NCBI GenBank assembly: GCA_022447555.1
Contig: JAKVBF010000001.1
Span: 25,560 to 89,559, forward strand
From: Mariniblastus sp.
GTDB lineage: Bacteria; Planctomycetota; Planctomycetia; Pirellulales; Pirellulaceae
Reading direction: 5' to 3'
DNA: 64,000 nt
Shown piece after piece: positions 28,943 through 41,667 of the stretch (positions within the stretch are counted from its first letter, which is position 1; each line of letters starts with the position of its first letter). A program made the position numbers and the translations under genes. The notes below the pieces were generated by a model, which saw only the letters and a list, made by a program, of their open reading frames with translations, did no database searches and had not been told where the DNA came from.

Positions 28943-31018
28943 TTACATCGCAAACGCCGCAGCCACTTCAGCCGGGGCGGGTTCGTACTCGAGCGGCTCC
29001 ATCGAGCTACCCGCTCTTCCTTGGCTGAGACTGCGCATCGCATTTGAATAGCCAAACAGCTCGCCCAACGGTGCGTGAGCCTCTATAAATGTCATTCCAT
29101 TACGGTTGTCGGTGTTCACGATCCTCGCTCGCCGCTGCATCAAATCGCTGACAAATTCACCGTGATAATCGTCTGGCGTGGTGATGTTCAATTTCATAAT
29201 CGGCTCTAACAGAACAGGGCCTGCTTGCTGAAGTGCCGCCTCGAATGCCTCTCCGGCAGCAATGCTGAACGCCATCTCGGAAGATTCTTCGGTTAGTTCG
29301 GCATCTAACAGGCTGACCCGAATCTTGGACAAGGGGAAGCTACCGATAATGCCTCCACCTTCGCCGCGCGCGATCAGCTCTTCTTTTACCGCTTCGAGGA
29401 TCGCTCCGGGTAATTTTCCGGCCACGCCAGCAGTGCGGACACTCACGCCCGACTCGACATTTTCATCTGGCTCCATCCGAATCTTCAGCTTAGCAAACAA
29501 CTGCTGGCCATTGACTAAACGATGGCATTCACCTGTTACCTCAACTGCCGCGCTAATGGTTTCGCGATAAGAAACACGAGGCTTGTGGACTTTGACGTCC
29601 AAGTTGAAATCTCGCAACAGACGATTCTTGATCACTTCCAAGTGCAACTCCCCCATTCCGGCAATCAGCGTTTGGCCCGTGTCCTCGTTTTCAACCGCCT
29701 TGAACGTTGGGTCCTGACGACGCAGTAAAACCAAGATATCCGCCAACTTGGTTCGCTCACCAGTACTCTCAGGCTCGATAGCCATCTCGATCACCGTCTC
29801 AGGAAACTCAATGGACTCCAGCTGTATCAAACCTTTTTGCTCACACAAGGTGTCACCCGTCACGGCATATCGGGGACCAATCACGCCAACAATGTCGCCC
29901 GCGGTTACGGAGTCCACTTGGGTTTCTTTTTTGGTCGCGTGAATCTGCCACAACTGGGCAACGTTCTCTTTTTTATCTTGTCCAGGACACACGACTCGCG
30001 TATTTGATTTGAGTTGACCTGAGTATACTCGCACCCAATAAAAGTCACCGGTCTTGGCTGGCAATATCTTGAATACCAAACCACAAAACGGCTCTGAAAC
30101 ATCCGGCTTTCGTGTTTCTCCTTTTTCAGGATTCTTGGGATCCACCCCTTCAACCGGGGGCCGATCGAGCGGACTGGGCAAATAAAGTTTGACGCAGTCC
30201 AATACTCCTTGTACCCCCATGCCGTGCAGTGCGCTACCGCAAACTACCGGCTGGATCATCCTCTGTAACGTCGCCTGCCGAATTACTTGATGAATTAATT
30301 TTGGAGGAATGGGCTCATCCGCAAATGCTTTTTCCATCATCTCATCGCTGAACTCATAAAGAACTTCCAGCAAATCGGTATGCGCCAACTCCGCTTCATC
30401 CTGTAATTCTTCGGGGATCTCTTGGGTCTTCATCGTCTTGCCTTCATCGGCAAAGGTGATCAGCTTCATCTCGATCAGGTCGATGATTCCGCGAAAACAA
30501 TCGTCAATGTGGGATGGCCCCTGACCTACGGGAAGTTGGATCGGCACCGGATTACCATTGAGTCGTGACCGGATATCGCTAACAACTCGTGTAAAATCGG
30601 CACCCTCTCGATCAAGTTTGTTGATAAACGCGATGCGGGGCACCTTGTATCGATCCGCCTGCCTCCAAACCGTCTCGCTTTGCGCCTCAACTCCTTCTCG
30701 TGCGCTAAATACGACAACCGCCCCGTCAAGAACGCGAAGACTACGCTCCACTTCTGCCGTAAAATCCACATGCCCAGGTGTGTCAATCAAGTTGACGTTG
30801 ACATCATCCCAATCAAAGGTCGCACATGCTGAGTAGATAGTGATGCCACGGTTTTGTTCCTCTGCATCACTGTCCGTAGTCGTCGTCCCGCTATCGACTT
30901 TCCCGACGCGATGTTTGGCTCCACTTAGGTAAAGCATCCGCTCGGTGACGGTTGTTTTGCCGGCATCAATATGGGCAATGATCCCTATATTCCGAAGCTT
31001 ATCAAGTTTACGTGACAT
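28943..31018 (-). CDS. fusA: Elongation factor G
   Basis: MSRKLDKLRNIGIIAHIDAGKTTVTERMLY; DTPGHVDFTAEVERSLRVLDGAV; NKLDREGADF. Confidence 0.97.
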   Translation of the reverse strand: MSRKLDKLRNIGIIAHIDAGKTTVTERMLYLSGAKHRVGKVDSGTTTTDSDAEEQNRGITIYSACATFDWDDVNVNLIDTPGHVDFTAEVERSLRVLDGAVVVFSAREGVEAQSETVWRQADRYKVPRIAFINKLDREGADFTRVVSDIRSRLNGNPVPIQLPVGQGPSHIDDCFRGIIDLIEMKLITFADEGKTMKTQEIPEELQDEAELAHTDLLEVLYEFSDEMMEKAFADEPIPPKLIHQVIRQATLQRMIQPVVCGSALHGMGVQGVLDCVKLYLPSPLDRPPVEGVDPKNPEKGETRKPDVSEPFCGLVFKILPAKTGDFYWVRVYSGQLKSNTRVVCPGQDKKENVAQLWQIHATKKETQVDSVTAGDIVGVIGPRYAVTGDTLCEQKGLIQLESIEFPETVIEMAIEPESTGERTKLADILVLLRRQDPTFKAVENEDTGQTLIAGMGELHLEVIKNRLLRDFNLDVKVHKPRVSYRETISAAVEVTGECHRLVNGQQLFAKLKIRMEPDENVESGVSVRTAGVAGKLPGAILEAVKEELIARGEGGGIIGSFPLSKIRVSLLDAELTEESSEMAFSIAAGEAFEAALQQAGPVLLEPIMKLNITTPDDYHGEFVSDLMQRRARIVNTDNRNGMTFIEAHAPLGELFGYSNAMRSLSQGRAGSSMEPLEYEPAPAEVAAAFAM

Positions 31019-31136
31019 GAGAGATTCGCCTTCAGCGGCAGATTTCAATGACCAACACTGGCGGCGCCAACCGGCGCACAACCACCAAGTGTCTCCGTTT
31101 CAGTATCTCTTGGGCACACCGAACAACCCGGCGCGT

Positions 31137-31164
31137 AAAAAAACCGCTCGGTGAAAGAGCGGTT
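31137..31164 (-). terminator. Terminator downstream of rpsG, upstream of fusA
   Basis: Minus strand: aaccgctc-tttcacc-gagcggtt followed by ttttt. Confidence 0.8.
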
Positions 31165-31186
31165 GTTATTTTGGTCAGCGATAAAA

Positions 31187-31657
31187 CTACCAAGCAAAAT
31201 GAGCAAACGCTTTGTTTGCATCTGCCATACGGTGGGTATTTTCTCGCTTCGTCATGGCAGCGCCTTCACGGTTGTATGCCGCACATAGCTCATCTGCCAG
31301 TTTCAAATGTGTCGGACGGCCTTTTTTGTCCCTAATCGCAATGAGCAACCATCGAATTGCAAGTGATTGCTGTCGCGCCCGATTGACTTGCATCGGGACT
31401 TGGTAGGAAGCACCACCCACCCGCTTTGAACGCACTTCAATCTGGGGCTTAACATTCTCAACGGCTTGGGTAAATACCGCAATCGATTCCTGATCTGGCA
31501 TTCGACGCTTAATTTCATCCAATGCATCATAAAAGACACCCTGAGCGATGGTCTTTTTACCATCCCACATCAGGCAATTGATAAACTTAGACGCCAACTC
31601 GGAATCGAATTTCGGATCCGGCCGGAGTTGTGTTCTACTAGAGGTTATACGACCCAT
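31187..31657 (-). CDS. rpsG: 30S ribosomal protein S7
   Basis: [46 protein letters not shown]. Confidence 0.97.
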   Translation of the reverse strand: MGRITSSRTQLRPDPKFDSELASKFINCLMWDGKKTIAQGVFYDALDEIKRRMPDQESIAVFTQAVENVKPQIEVRSKRVGGASYQVPMQVNRARQQSLAIRWLLIAIRDKKGRPTHLKLADELCAAYNREGAAMTKRENTHRMADANKAFAHFAW

Positions 31658-31688
31658 GATTTATATCTGATCTTTTCCTGGCAATGAA

Positions 31689-32054
31689 TTACTTTTTGGC
31701 GCCGTAGCGACTTCGCGACTGCTTACGATTCTCAACACCCAGCGTGTCTTGAGCACCTCGGACCACTTGATACCGAACACCGGGCAAGTCACGTACACGG
31801 CCACCTCGAACGAGCACAATCGAGTGTTCTTGGAGGTTGTGCCCCTCACCTGGAATGTAAACCGTTACCTCTTTGCCATTGGACAATCGGACACGGGTGA
31901 TTTTCCGAAGTGCGGAGTTAGGCTTCTTCGGAGTCATCGTCCGAACTTGCAAACAAACGCCCTGTTTTTGCGGACAGCGATCCAAGACCGGAGCCTTGGT
32001 GAACTTCCGCTTTTGTTTACGGCGTTTTCGTACTAACTGATTGATGGTTGGCAT
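31689..32054 (-). CDS. rpsL: 30S ribosomal protein S12
   Basis: [71 protein letters not shown]. Confidence 0.98.
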   Translation of the reverse strand: MPTINQLVRKRRKQKRKFTKAPVLDRCPQKQGVCLQVRTMTPKKPNSALRKITRVRLSNGKEVTVYIPGEGHNLQEHSIVLVRGGRVRDLPGVRYQVVRGAQDTLGVENRKQSRSRYGAKK

Positions 32055-32201
32055 CTATGGTTTGCCCTGCAAAAGCCTAAAATTTACCTGTTCGGGAATC
32101 CGTAAGGCTACCCGTTTTAACTAACGCGTCAAGCTCTAATTGCAATTTTGAATGGACTCAGCAAAGCAATTCAAGCCTGTTTTCCATGTCTGGGGCGACA
32201 A

Positions 32202-35200
32202 TTACTGACCCCCGTTCAACTCATCTTGCCAAGCCCGCAGCTCTTCCCAACGCCCTTCGGCCGCCATTTGAGCCTGATTCGGCCAAGTCGTCGGGTCGTG
32301 AGCTGAGTATTGATTCCCGGCGGCCGTCAACAAGTCGGCTACCTGCTGGGAAGTGAAACCGGCCAATTGAACGTAACTCGTTACACCTGAGGCATTTAAG
32401 ATCTCCTCTATTTTCGGGCCGATTCCTTCAATCAATTTCAGGTCGTCGACCGGTAACTGCTGTACTGGCCGCCCGCCATCGAGTTGATCCTGCCAAGACT
32501 GCAAATCATCCCACTGACCTGCAGCCGCCATTTGTGATTGGCCAGGCCAGGTAGATGGATCGTGAGCTGCATATTCGCTTCCCAAAATCATGCCGAGCTG
32601 TTCCGGCGTCACCGAAGCGAGATCAGCAAAGGTTCGAACACCACTCGAAACAAGAATCTCCGCGATTTTTGGCCCAATCCCTTCGATCCGGGTAAGGTCA
32701 TCCGCGGGTGGTAATTCCGCTGGAGCTGGGGTCGCAGGGGCCGCTTCGACACCACCATGCAATTGCGATTGCCAAGCCCTTAGACCTTCCCAGTCTCCAG
32801 ACGCAGCCAACTGAGCTTGGTCAGACCAAGTCGTCGGATCGTGCATCGCAAACTGAGCTCCCAACATCTCTCGGAGTTGGTCCGGAGTTCGGCTTGCCAA
32901 ATCGGGATAGGTCGTCACACCAAATGCATTCAGCATTTCTGCGATTTCCGGACCGATCCCCTCGATTTGCGTCAGGTCATTCGGTCCCGTTTCAACCACC
33001 ATGTCCGTTGTCGGCATCCCTAGCATCGCGGCGCCATCGCCACCAGGCATCCCTGCATCCTCAAAACCTCCCGTCAGTATGTCGACACCCATCGTCGGTG
33101 CTTCAGAAGACGGAGTCGGTGCAGCCGCACCAGGCTCAAGCAGAGGAAAGCTCTGCTCTAATGATTGAATCGGAGCCGCCGCCATCGAACGCAACGCTTC
33201 CAAGTTGTACTGGACGTCCGACTCTTGGAAGGTTCGGAACCCGGTACCCGCAGGAATGAGATGGCCGAGAATAACGTTTTCTTTCAGACCCACCAAATTG
33301 TCGATCTTGCCCGCCAACGCTGCCTCGGTCAGTACCTTTGTGGTTTCCTGGAAACTGGCCGCCGAGATAAAACTGGAGCTTTGCACCGAAGCTTTGGTAA
33401 TGCCCAAAAGTTGTGTGCTGGCCGTCGCCGCGCTAGGCTTTTTACCTTTGGCGGGCTTGCCACCCAATGCTTCGATTTTCGAGTTGGTGTCTTCAACGAT
33501 TACCTTCTTGACGACTTGCCCTTTAGCGAAGTCACTGTCACCAGGATCGGAGATTTTCAGCGATTGAGCAAGTTCTTCGTTGACCACATTGAATTCGAAA
33601 CGGTCACAAACCAGTCCTGGCAAAAGATTGGTATCGCCAGTCGTTTCAATTTTCACCTTTCGCAGCATCCGAGCCACAATGATTTCAATGTGCTTGTCAT
33701 TAATCTCAACCCGCTGGCTTCGATAAACGCTTTGAATCTCGTGTGTCAGATACTGCTGAACAGCCTCTTCGCCTGAAACATGCAGGATGTCGTGAGGAAC
33801 CAACGGCCCATCAATTAACTGCTGACCCGCTTTCACATGGTCACCGGTATGAACGCGGAATCGCTTTCCAGGCGGCACCAAATGCTCAATTTCGATGCCC
33901 GCCTCATTGCGAACAATGATCATCCGTTTTCCGCGTTTCTTCTCCGCCAGAATCTCAACCACGCCATCAATCTCTGAGAGAACGGCAGGGTCTTTGGGTT
34001 TACGAGCCTCAAAGATTTCGGTTACCCGCGGGAGACCGCCAGTGATATCGGAAACACCTGACGACTCTCGGGGAGTTTCAGCAACCGCCGAACCAGCCGA
34101 AATTTCCTGACCCTCATCCACCATCACGTTGGCACGCTCGGGTAGGTAGTAAACATCCAGCGGCTTACCATCCGCATCTTCGATCACAATCTGGGGATGC
34201 ATGTCGCCTTTGAAATCGATGATGGTGCGACGAATGGTTCCGCTGCTATCTTTTTCAGACTGAACCGTTTCACCCTCGACGATATCCTCAAATCGAATCC
34301 GTCCACCAACTTCCGCCAAGACCGGAACCGCATGAGGATTCCATTGGCAAAGCACTTGACCAGCCTTCACAACCGTATCGTCATGAACCTTCAATACGGC
34401 ACCCGTTGGAACCGCATGATTTTCCAACTCGCGGCCCCGAGGATCGAGAATGGCAATTTCACCGTTTCGGTTGAGTACCACAGTGTCACCACTGGAATTG
34501 GTTACGTAACGCATCCGCGTCAGCTTGACCGTACCTGCTTTTTTACACTTACGTTCGTTCTCTTCAGTTTGCGTGTTGGCAACACCACCAATATGGAACG
34601 TCCGCATGGTCAACTGGGTTCCAGGCTCGCCAATACTCTGGGCTGCGATGATCCCGACCGCCATGCCCTCTTCAACCTCGGCACCCGTCGACATATCCAT
34701 GCCGTAGCACTTACGACAGACCCCCAGTGCGGCTTCACAGGTCATCGGGCTGCGAACTTGAATCTTCTCCAGACCCAACTGCTCGATCTTCCTGGCAATT
34801 TCCGGAGTGATCATCTGGTTTTCGCGAACGATCACTTCGTCAGTCACTGGATTCACAATGTTCTGTCGTGAGACACGCCCATTGATCGCAGTCGCCAGAC
34901 GGACTTCGACTTGCTCGCCACGATAAATCACACCCTTGGTGATCCCTTGCGTCGTTCCACAATCATCCATTGTGATGACAACATTTTGAGCAACGTCGGC
35001 AAGCTTTCGTGTTAAGTACCCCGAGTCGGCTGTCTTCAAGGCCGTGTCGGCCAATCCTTTCCGAGCACCGTGAGTCGAACTGAAATACTCCAGTACTGAC
35101 AGACCTTCTCGGAAATTCGCCTTAATCGGCGTTTCGATAATCTCTCCGGTTGGCTTGGCCATTAAGCCACGCATTCCAGCCAACTGCCGAATCTGCTCGA

Positions 35201-37376
35201 CACCACCACGAGCACCAGAGTGAGCCATCAGATAAACCGGATTGACGTACCCCAAACCACCTCGGTCATCGACCTCCATGGCCGCCATCATTTCTTTGGT
35301 GATGCTTTCGCGGGCGTGCGTCCAAGTATCAAGTACCTTGTTGTATCGCTCTTTTTCTGTGATCACACCACGCTCGTAGTGCTTGCGATATTTCAGTACC
35401 TCCTTTTCAGCCTCCGCTACAATTTTCTCTTTGCTATCGGGTGTCACGAGATCGTCCGTGGCGAACGAAAGTCCACTGCGAGTACTCTCCCGGAAACCCA
35501 ACTGGTTCATGTCGTCCAACAGATTGATCGTTGCACGACGCCCCAAACTCTGGTACGCATCCGAGATCACCGTCGCCAGATCACCACTTCGCATACCATA
35601 GTTGTAGAAATCCATTCCAGCAGGCAACATCATATTGAACAGAACACGACCATAAGAAGTTTCAATAATCTGACTTGGCAACTTCTCCTCTTCACTTAAT
35701 CGCACAGAGCGACCTTCTGGCAATCGCACTTTAATCTTGGCATGCATCGTAATGATGCCTTGCGAGAAGGCAGAATCCGCTTCGTCCAGTGAACTGAACG
35801 TCATCCCCTCACCGGTCTGGTTCGGCAGAAGCAGCGTAATGTAATAACAACCCATCACCGTGTCCTGAGACGGACTCATGATTGGTTTACCGTTGGACGG
35901 AGCAAAAATATTATTCGTCGACAACATCAACGTATGAGCCTCAACTTGAGCCTCGATAGAAAGCGGCAAGTGCACCGCCATTTGATCACCGTCAAAGTCC
36001 GCATTGAAACCTTTGCAAACCAGGGGATGCAAGTGGATCGCGTTTCCTTCGACTAAGGTCGGCTCAAATGCTTGAATGCCCATTCGATGCAACGTCGGAG
36101 CACGGTTCAAAAGTACAGGGTGATTCTTGATCACAAATTCCAGAATATCCCAAACTTCCTCATCCTTGCGTTCCAGCATTTTCTTCGCGCTTTTAATCGT
36201 ATCCGCATGCCCTAATTCCTTGAGCTTGCGAATAATAAAAGGCTGGTAAAGCTCTAGAGCGATTTTCTTAGGCAAACCACATTGATGCAACTTTAGTCGC
36301 GGTCCAACTACAATCACACTACGGGCCGAGTAATCAACACGTTTACCCAACAGGTTTTCACGGAAACGCCCTTGCTTTCCCTTGATCATGTCGGTCAGGG
36401 ACTTTAGAGGACGATTGCTACTACCGAGAACGGGGCGTTTGCAACGGTTGTTGTCAAACAAAGCATCCACCGATTGCTGAAGCATTCGTTTTTCATTCCG
36501 AATGATTACTTCCGGTGCATTCAAATCGACCAGTTTACGCAAGCGATTGTTTCGATTGATGATTCGGCGATACAAATCATTCAAATCACTTGTCGCAAAG
36601 TTGCCTGAATCTAATAGAACTAACGGCCGAAGATCTGGCGGGATTACAGGAATGACATCCAGAACCATCCATTCAGGCTTGTTATCACTATCTCGAATCG
36701 CTTCGACAATTTTCAAACGATTGGTAAGATCTTTTCTTTTCTGCTTGGAACCGGTTTCCGCCAGATCGACCCGCAGCCGCTCAGATAACTCAACGAGATC
36801 TAACTCAGAAAGTAGTCCACGAACCGCTTCGGCACCCATCCCGGCTTTAAAGGCATCGTCACCAAACTGAGCACGTGCGGCGCGATACTCCTCTTCGGTC
36901 AACAGCTGCTGCTTTTCAAGATCCGTTGTCCCAGGATCCGTCACAACGTAATCCTGAAAATAAATCACCTTTTCAAGACTACTGGTCTTCATCGCAAGCA
37001 GGTTACCCAAACGACTAGGCATCGCTTTGAAGAACCAGATGTGCACGACCGGGGCAGCCAGCTCAATGTGACCCATTCGTTTACGACGCACTCGCGAGTG
37101 GGTCACCTTGACACCACAACGGTCGCAAATCATTCCCTTGTACTTCATTCCGCGGTATTTACCACAGGCACACTCCCAGTCCTTTTCCGGACCAAAAATA
37201 CGCTCGCAAAACAGACCATCCTTTTCAGGGCGGTAAGTTCGATAGTTGATCGTTTCGGGCTTTTTTACTTCGCCCATCGACCAACTGCGAATATCATGCG
37301 GTCGTGCCAGACTGATTTTTACCGAGGCGTAATCGTTTACTCGTTCGTATGAGGTGTCGGCTATCGCCATGTTCAC
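32202..37376 (-). CDS. rpoC: DNA-directed RNA polymerase subunit beta' with C-terminal HhH-repeat extension
   Basis: [58 protein letters not shown]; 1724 aa with three C-terminal repeats. Confidence 0.97.
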   Translation of the reverse strand: MNMAIADTSYERVNDYASVKISLARPHDIRSWSMGEVKKPETINYRTYRPEKDGLFCERIFGPEKDWECACGKYRGMKYKGMICDRCGVKVTHSRVRRKRMGHIELAAPVVHIWFFKAMPSRLGNLLAMKTSSLEKVIYFQDYVVTDPGTTDLEKQQLLTEEEYRAARAQFGDDAFKAGMGAEAVRGLLSELDLVELSERLRVDLAETGSKQKRKDLTNRLKIVEAIRDSDNKPEWMVLDVIPVIPPDLRPLVLLDSGNFATSDLNDLYRRIINRNNRLRKLVDLNAPEVIIRNEKRMLQQSVDALFDNNRCKRPVLGSSNRPLKSLTDMIKGKQGRFRENLLGKRVDYSARSVIVVGPRLKLHQCGLPKKIALELYQPFIIRKLKELGHADTIKSAKKMLERKDEEVWDILEFVIKNHPVLLNRAPTLHRMGIQAFEPTLVEGNAIHLHPLVCKGFNADFDGDQMAVHLPLSIEAQVEAHTLMLSTNNIFAPSNGKPIMSPSQDTVMGCYYITLLLPNQTGEGMTFSSLDEADSAFSQGIITMHAKIKVRLPEGRSVRLSEEEKLPSQIIETSYGRVLFNMMLPAGMDFYNYGMRSGDLATVISDAYQSLGRRATINLLDDMNQLGFRESTRSGLSFATDDLVTPDSKEKIVAEAEKEVLKYRKHYERGVITEKERYNKVLDTWTHARESITKEMMAAMEVDDRGGLGYVNPVYLMAHSGARGGVEQIRQLAGMRGLMAKPTGEIIETPIKANFREGLSVLEYFSSTHGARKGLADTALKTADSGYLTRKLADVAQNVVITMDDCGTTQGITKGVIYRGEQVEVRLATAINGRVSRQNIVNPVTDEVIVRENQMITPEIARKIEQLGLEKIQVRSPMTCEAALGVCRKCYGMDMSTGAEVEEGMAVGIIAAQSIGEPGTQLTMRTFHIGGVANTQTEENERKCKKAGTVKLTRMRYVTNSSGDTVVLNRNGEIAILDPRGRELENHAVPTGAVLKVHDDTVVKAGQVLCQWNPHAVPVLAEVGGRIRFEDIVEGETVQSEKDSSGTIRRTIIDFKGDMHPQIVIEDADGKPLDVYYLPERANVMVDEGQEISAGSAVAETPRESSGVSDITGGLPRVTEIFEARKPKDPAVLSEIDGVVEILAEKKRGKRMIIVRNEAGIEIEHLVPPGKRFRVHTGDHVKAGQQLIDGPLVPHDILHVSGEEAVQQYLTHEIQSVYRSQRVEINDKHIEIIVARMLRKVKIETTGDTNLLPGLVCDRFEFNVVNEELAQSLKISDPGDSDFAKGQVVKKVIVEDTNSKIEALGGKPAKGKKPSAATASTQLLGITKASVQSSSFISAASFQETTKVLTEAALAGKIDNLVGLKENVILGHLIPAGTGFRTFQESDVQYNLEALRSMAAAPIQSLEQSFPLLEPGAAAPTPSSEAPTMGVDILTGGFEDAGMPGGDGAAMLGMPTTDMVVETGPNDLTQIEGIGPEIAEMLNAFGVTTYPDLASRTPDQLREMLGAQFAMHDPTTWSDQAQLAASGDWEGLRAWQSQLHGGVEAAPATPAPAELPPADDLTRIEGIGPKIAEILVSSGVRTFADLASVTPEQLGMILGSEYAAHDPSTWPGQSQMAAAGQWDDLQSWQDQLDGGRPVQQLPVDDLKLIEGIGPKIEEILNASGVTSYVQLAGFTSQQVADLLTAAGNQYSAHDPTTWPNQAQMAAEGRWEELRAWQDELNGGQ
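32205..32981 (-). repeat. Three protein-level HhH-type modules at the RpoC C-terminus (32751-32981, 32472-32702, 32205-32447)
   Basis: Consensus (D/N)DLxxIEGIGPxIxEIL...GVxTxxxLAxxTxxQL...(Y/F)xxHDPxTWxxQxQxAAxGxWxxLxxWQxxLxGG three times. Confidence 0.93.
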
Positions 37377-37487
37377 CTGCTCCTTATCTAGACCACTGAG
37401 GGAATTGTCTCAAAACTATCAGGATGTTGGGTTCGAATATAGGTTTACGACGAGTTCACCCAAACATTCGCCGTAAACCATCGCGTT

Positions 37488-40400
37488 CTAGCCGCGTCGT
37501 TTTTCAAGTTGCATGTTGAGCCCCAAACCGCGAATTTCGTTAGTCAAAACATCGAAGCTGGCCGGGGTTCCCGCCTCCAATGTATTTTCACCTTTGACCA
37601 TTGATTCATAAATTTTGGTACGGCCTTCGACATCGTCACTCTTGACCGTCAACAACTCCTGAAGGATGTAAGCGGCTCCATAAGCTTCCAGAGCCCAAAC
37701 TTCCATCTCTCCGAATCGCTGTCCACCAAACCGGGCTTTTCCGCCAAGCGGTTGCTGGGTAATCAACGAGTAAGGCCCTGTACTTCGGGCATGAACTTTA
37801 TCATCAACCAAGTGATGCAGCTTCAACATATAGATGTATCCGACCGTCGTTTCTTGGCCGAGCCGTTCACCGGTTCGCCCGTCGTAAAGGTAGGACTTAC
37901 CATGCCGCGGCAATCCGGCTTCCTCCAAACAATCGTTGATTAATTCTTCGGTAGCCCCGTCAAACACAGGAGTGATCGCTTGGAATCCGAGCTTGGAACC
38001 TGCCCACCCAAGATGGGTTTCCAGAATCTGTCCCACGTTCATCCGACTGGGTACGCCCAGCGGATTGAGCAGAATTTGCAAAGGCGTGCCATCTTCGAGA
38101 AACGGCATATCTTCGACCGGCAGGATTTTGGCAATCACACCCTTATTACCGTGACGACCCGCCATCTTGTCGCCCACTGAAATGGTACGCTTGGTCGCAA
38201 TGTAAACCTTAACCATCTGGAGAACACCACTACGCAATTCGTCACCACGTTTCATGCTGTTGACGACCCGATCCCGGACATCCATCGCTGTTTCCACGGA
38301 CGTCCAATAGTCTTGGTAGATCTGCTCAATCTGGGAAACACGATCGGCACTTCGCATGCCACCGACGACGGTGCTCAGCCTAAAACTGGCCGCCTTTTCA
38401 GCAATGAATTTGGGATTTTGATCCCGCGTCAAAGGGGTCTCATCTTCGTCAGTCAGGGTTTTACCAGTCACTTTTTCCATCGCTGCGATCATTGCAGTGA
38501 AGGCCATAGCAACGGCTTCGTTCCCCTCTGTCTCAGCTGCCTTAAGGTCTTTTTCAAAAACCTTTCGCTCTTCCTCTGCCAAACTCATCCGACGCGAGAA
38601 ACGCTGAGCGTCAATCACAATCCCCTCGATCCCCGAGGGAACTTCAAGAGAATCGTTTTTAACATCTTCACCCGCTCGGCCGAAAATCGCGTGTAAGAGT
38701 TTTTCTTCCGGCGTCAATTCTGTCTTAGATTTCGGCGAAACCTTTCCGACTAAAATGTCCCCGGGTCGCACATACGTACCCACCTGAACAATGCCGTTGT
38801 CATCCAGATTTCGCAATGCTTTTTCGCTGACATTGGGAATGTCTCGTGTGAACTCTTCACGGCCCAACTTGGTTTCGCGAATCTCGACGTCGAATTCTTC
38901 GATATGAATCGACGTATAGGTGTCGTTTTGAACCAACTCTTGGCTAATGATAATGGCATCTTCGTAGTTGTAGCCGTCGAACGACATGAATCCAACCAAG
39001 ACATTTCGCCCCAAGGCCAACTCGCCCTTGTAGGTTGCGGCGCCATCAGCAATCACCTCGTTCTTCTCAACCCGTTGGCCCGGTTTGACGAGAGGCTTTT
39101 GATTCAAACAAGTTCGCTCATTCAAGCCGACGTATTTCTTTAAAGGATAGATATCCGTGCCAACCTCGATCCGCGTTGAGTCAACGTAGGTCACCTTTCC
39201 GGCTCGCAGGGATTTGATCACCATACTGGAGTTCTCGGCGACGATCCGCTCCATACCCGTGCCCACGATCGGAGGCTCGGCCACCAATAAAGGCACAGCT
39301 TGACGCTGCATGTTAGAGCCCATCAAAGCTCGGTTTGCATCGTCGTGCTCAAGGAAGGGAATCAGCCCCGCCGACACGCCCACCATTTGTGACGGGGCAA
39401 TGTCGATGTATTGAACCATTTCTGGTGCCGCCAAGTCAAAGTCCGCTCGGTAGCGTGCAATAATATTACCGCCCAATTGTTTGGAACCTACAATCTCACC
39501 GTTTTCAACCGACGTATCAGCCGGCGCGACATACGCCTCCGACTCTTCGTCAGCCCTCAACCAAACGATGTTCTCAGTGATCTTGCCTTTTTTGACTTCC
39601 GCATATGGCGTTACTAGAAAACCGTAATCATCCACACTGGCAAAAATTGCCAGGCTGGAGATCAGCCCAATGTTGGTTCCCTCAGGCGTCTCGATCGGAC
39701 AAATACGACCGTAGTGAGAAATGTGAACATCGCGAACCTCAAAACCAGCTCGCTTACGGTTCAAACCACCCGGACCCAACGCGGACAAACGTCGCTCATG
39801 AGTAAGCTGACTTAGCGGATTGGTTTGATCGACCACCTGCGAGAGCTCACCACGGCCAAAGAAGTATTCGATCGCCGCAGAGATGCTTTTCGGATTCACC
39901 AAACTACGCGGTGTCATATCTTCCTGATCCTTGAGACTCATCCGCTCTTGAACCGTCCGACGCAGCTTGAGAAAGCCTTTCCGCAACTCATCACTCGCCA
40001 ATTCATCAATGGTCCGCAGCCGACGATTCCCCAAGTGGTCAATATCGTCAATCATCGCGTCGCCACCGGGAACCGAAAGCTCCAGCAAGTAACGAATCGA
40101 GGCTAAAATGTCCTCAGGACGCAGAGTCATTTCTTTTTCCGAAACGCCGAGATCTAACTTGCGATTGATTCGGAAACGTCCCACCTTACCGAGGCGATAA
40201 CGGTTCTCGTCGTAAAACTTCTCGGTAAACAAAGTCCTCGCTTTCTCCAAAGCAGGGGGATTGCCTGGTCGCAATCGCTGGTAAATCCGGAGCAACGCTT
40301 CTTCATGACTGGATGTCGAGTCATCGGCCAAAGCGTTGAACACAATTTGCGTTCGCGGTGCCGGCATGACTTCACAGGTTTTTACGTTCGCGGTGCAGAT

Positions 40401-41243
40401 CGTCTCCGCACAGTCTTTGGAGATTTTACGCCCCGCTTCAACGATGATTTCGCCCGCCCGATCGCTGGTTCCAGGATAAACGATATCATCGACAGCAATC
40501 TTACCTTCCAGCTTGGAGGCACTTCTCCCATCAACCACCTTCACTTTGGCGGTGTCATAAAACGCTCGCAGGATTTGTGAATCCTCGCTGTACTTAGGAT
40601 CCATCGCTCGCAATAAAGTGATCGCCGAAAACTTTCCACTCTGGTCAATCCGAACCGTCATGGAATCTTTTTTCGTGACGTTCAATTCAATCCAACTGCC
40701 CCGCTCGGGAATCACCCTGCAGCTCGCTAATTTCCGATCCGAAGTCGTGTCGTTTTCAAGGACAAAATCAATCCCCGGACTACGATGTAACTGACTGACA
40801 ACAACTCGCTCAGCACCATTGATGATGAACTCACCACCACCCAGCATGATCGGGATGTCTCCGAGGAACACTTCTTCCTCCACCGGTTCATCCTTCGCCA
40901 GTCGCAGCCAGACGCGAAACGGCTGTCCGTAGGTCAGGCGCAGCTGTCGACACTCTTCAGGCGTGTAACGCGGTTTGCCCAACTCATAGTGCAGGTACTC
41001 AAGACGGAGCTGTTTATCATAACTCTCGATCGGGAAGATTTCTTTCAGAACACCTTCAATGCCCTGATCTTTCCGTTTCTCGATCTCCAAGCCGGTTTGC
41101 AAAAAATTGCCATAGCTCACCGTTTGGATTTTTGTTAGATCAGGTGGGATCTCATAATTGCGACCGCTGCCATATCGCCGAACAGCTTCTGGTTGTAAAC
41201 GTCGCTCAACTGGGGTTGCCATAAGCGCAGAATCTCCAATCAA
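37488..41243 (-). CDS. rpoB: DNA-directed RNA polymerase subunit beta
   Basis: [90 protein letters not shown]. Confidence 0.98.
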   Translation of the reverse strand: MIGDSALMATPVERRLQPEAVRRYGSGRNYEIPPDLTKIQTVSYGNFLQTGLEIEKRKDQGIEGVLKEIFPIESYDKQLRLEYLHYELGKPRYTPEECRQLRLTYGQPFRVWLRLAKDEPVEEEVFLGDIPIMLGGGEFIINGAERVVVSQLHRSPGIDFVLENDTTSDRKLASCRVIPERGSWIELNVTKKDSMTVRIDQSGKFSAITLLRAMDPKYSEDSQILRAFYDTAKVKVVDGRSASKLEGKIAVDDIVYPGTSDRAGEIIVEAGRKISKDCAETICTANVKTCEVMPAPRTQIVFNALADDSTSSHEEALLRIYQRLRPGNPPALEKARTLFTEKFYDENRYRLGKVGRFRINRKLDLGVSEKEMTLRPEDILASIRYLLELSVPGGDAMIDDIDHLGNRRLRTIDELASDELRKGFLKLRRTVQERMSLKDQEDMTPRSLVNPKSISAAIEYFFGRGELSQVVDQTNPLSQLTHERRLSALGPGGLNRKRAGFEVRDVHISHYGRICPIETPEGTNIGLISSLAIFASVDDYGFLVTPYAEVKKGKITENIVWLRADEESEAYVAPADTSVENGEIVGSKQLGGNIIARYRADFDLAAPEMVQYIDIAPSQMVGVSAGLIPFLEHDDANRALMGSNMQRQAVPLLVAEPPIVGTGMERIVAENSSMVIKSLRAGKVTYVDSTRIEVGTDIYPLKKYVGLNERTCLNQKPLVKPGQRVEKNEVIADGAATYKGELALGRNVLVGFMSFDGYNYEDAIIISQELVQNDTYTSIHIEEFDVEIRETKLGREEFTRDIPNVSEKALRNLDDNGIVQVGTYVRPGDILVGKVSPKSKTELTPEEKLLHAIFGRAGEDVKNDSLEVPSGIEGIVIDAQRFSRRMSLAEEERKVFEKDLKAAETEGNEAVAMAFTAMIAAMEKVTGKTLTDEDETPLTRDQNPKFIAEKAASFRLSTVVGGMRSADRVSQIEQIYQDYWTSVETAMDVRDRVVNSMKRGDELRSGVLQMVKVYIATKRTISVGDKMAGRHGNKGVIAKILPVEDMPFLEDGTPLQILLNPLGVPSRMNVGQILETHLGWAGSKLGFQAITPVFDGATEELINDCLEEAGLPRHGKSYLYDGRTGERLGQETTVGYIYMLKLHHLVDDKVHARSTGPYSLITQQPLGGKARFGGQRFGEMEVWALEAYGAAYILQELLTVKSDDVEGRTKIYESMVKGENTLEAGTPASFDVLTNEIRGLGLNMQLEKRRG

Positions 41244-41587
41244 AAATTGAAACCGAGTTGTTTCAACTCTGGGGTGTTAGTTTTTTTTCGAAGCGAGTGA
41301 ATCAAAGAATGTCCGTAACTACTTAACGAGGAAATCGCCAACTGGAAGCACCATGAAACTGAAGTCCACAAGGTGGCGCGAGGGCACACCAAATTGACCG
41401 CGGAAAACAAATCATGATTTGACAATAGCCATCGCCTCTCGTTCAGCACACGCCGTGAAACGATCTTTGCGGGTACTGCTATCAAGCCAATCACTTGAAC
41501 GCAGCTCCCAGTTTCACGACGGGTTGGTCGGTAGCCTTGCACGCAACTCTCAACGAACAAAACACGGACAGGCCTTGGAACAAATAC

Positions 41588-41660
41588 GCATTGCGAGGCC
41601 ATCCTCTTCCCGCAATGCGACGATAAATCGGTTTCGGGTCAGCCCATCAAGGCCAACCCG
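41588..41660 (-). promoter_or_regulatory. Two hairpins in the rplL-rpoB intergenic leader (possible attenuator/processing site)
   Basis: Minus strand: 10-bp stem cgggttggcc/ggctgacccg (two G-U) at 41635-41660 and perfect 9-bp stem cgcattgcg/cgcaatgcg at 41588-41619. Confidence 0.5.
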
Positions 41661-41667
41661 ACTGTTC

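Noticed and set aside
32708-34871. Several plus-strand ORFs inside rpoC
   Set aside because: Shadow ORFs antisense to a very strongly supported gene; compositions are artefactual.
41240-41602. 120-aa minus-strand ORF between rplL and rpoB
   Set aside because: No family resemblance; region better explained as a structured leader for rpoB.
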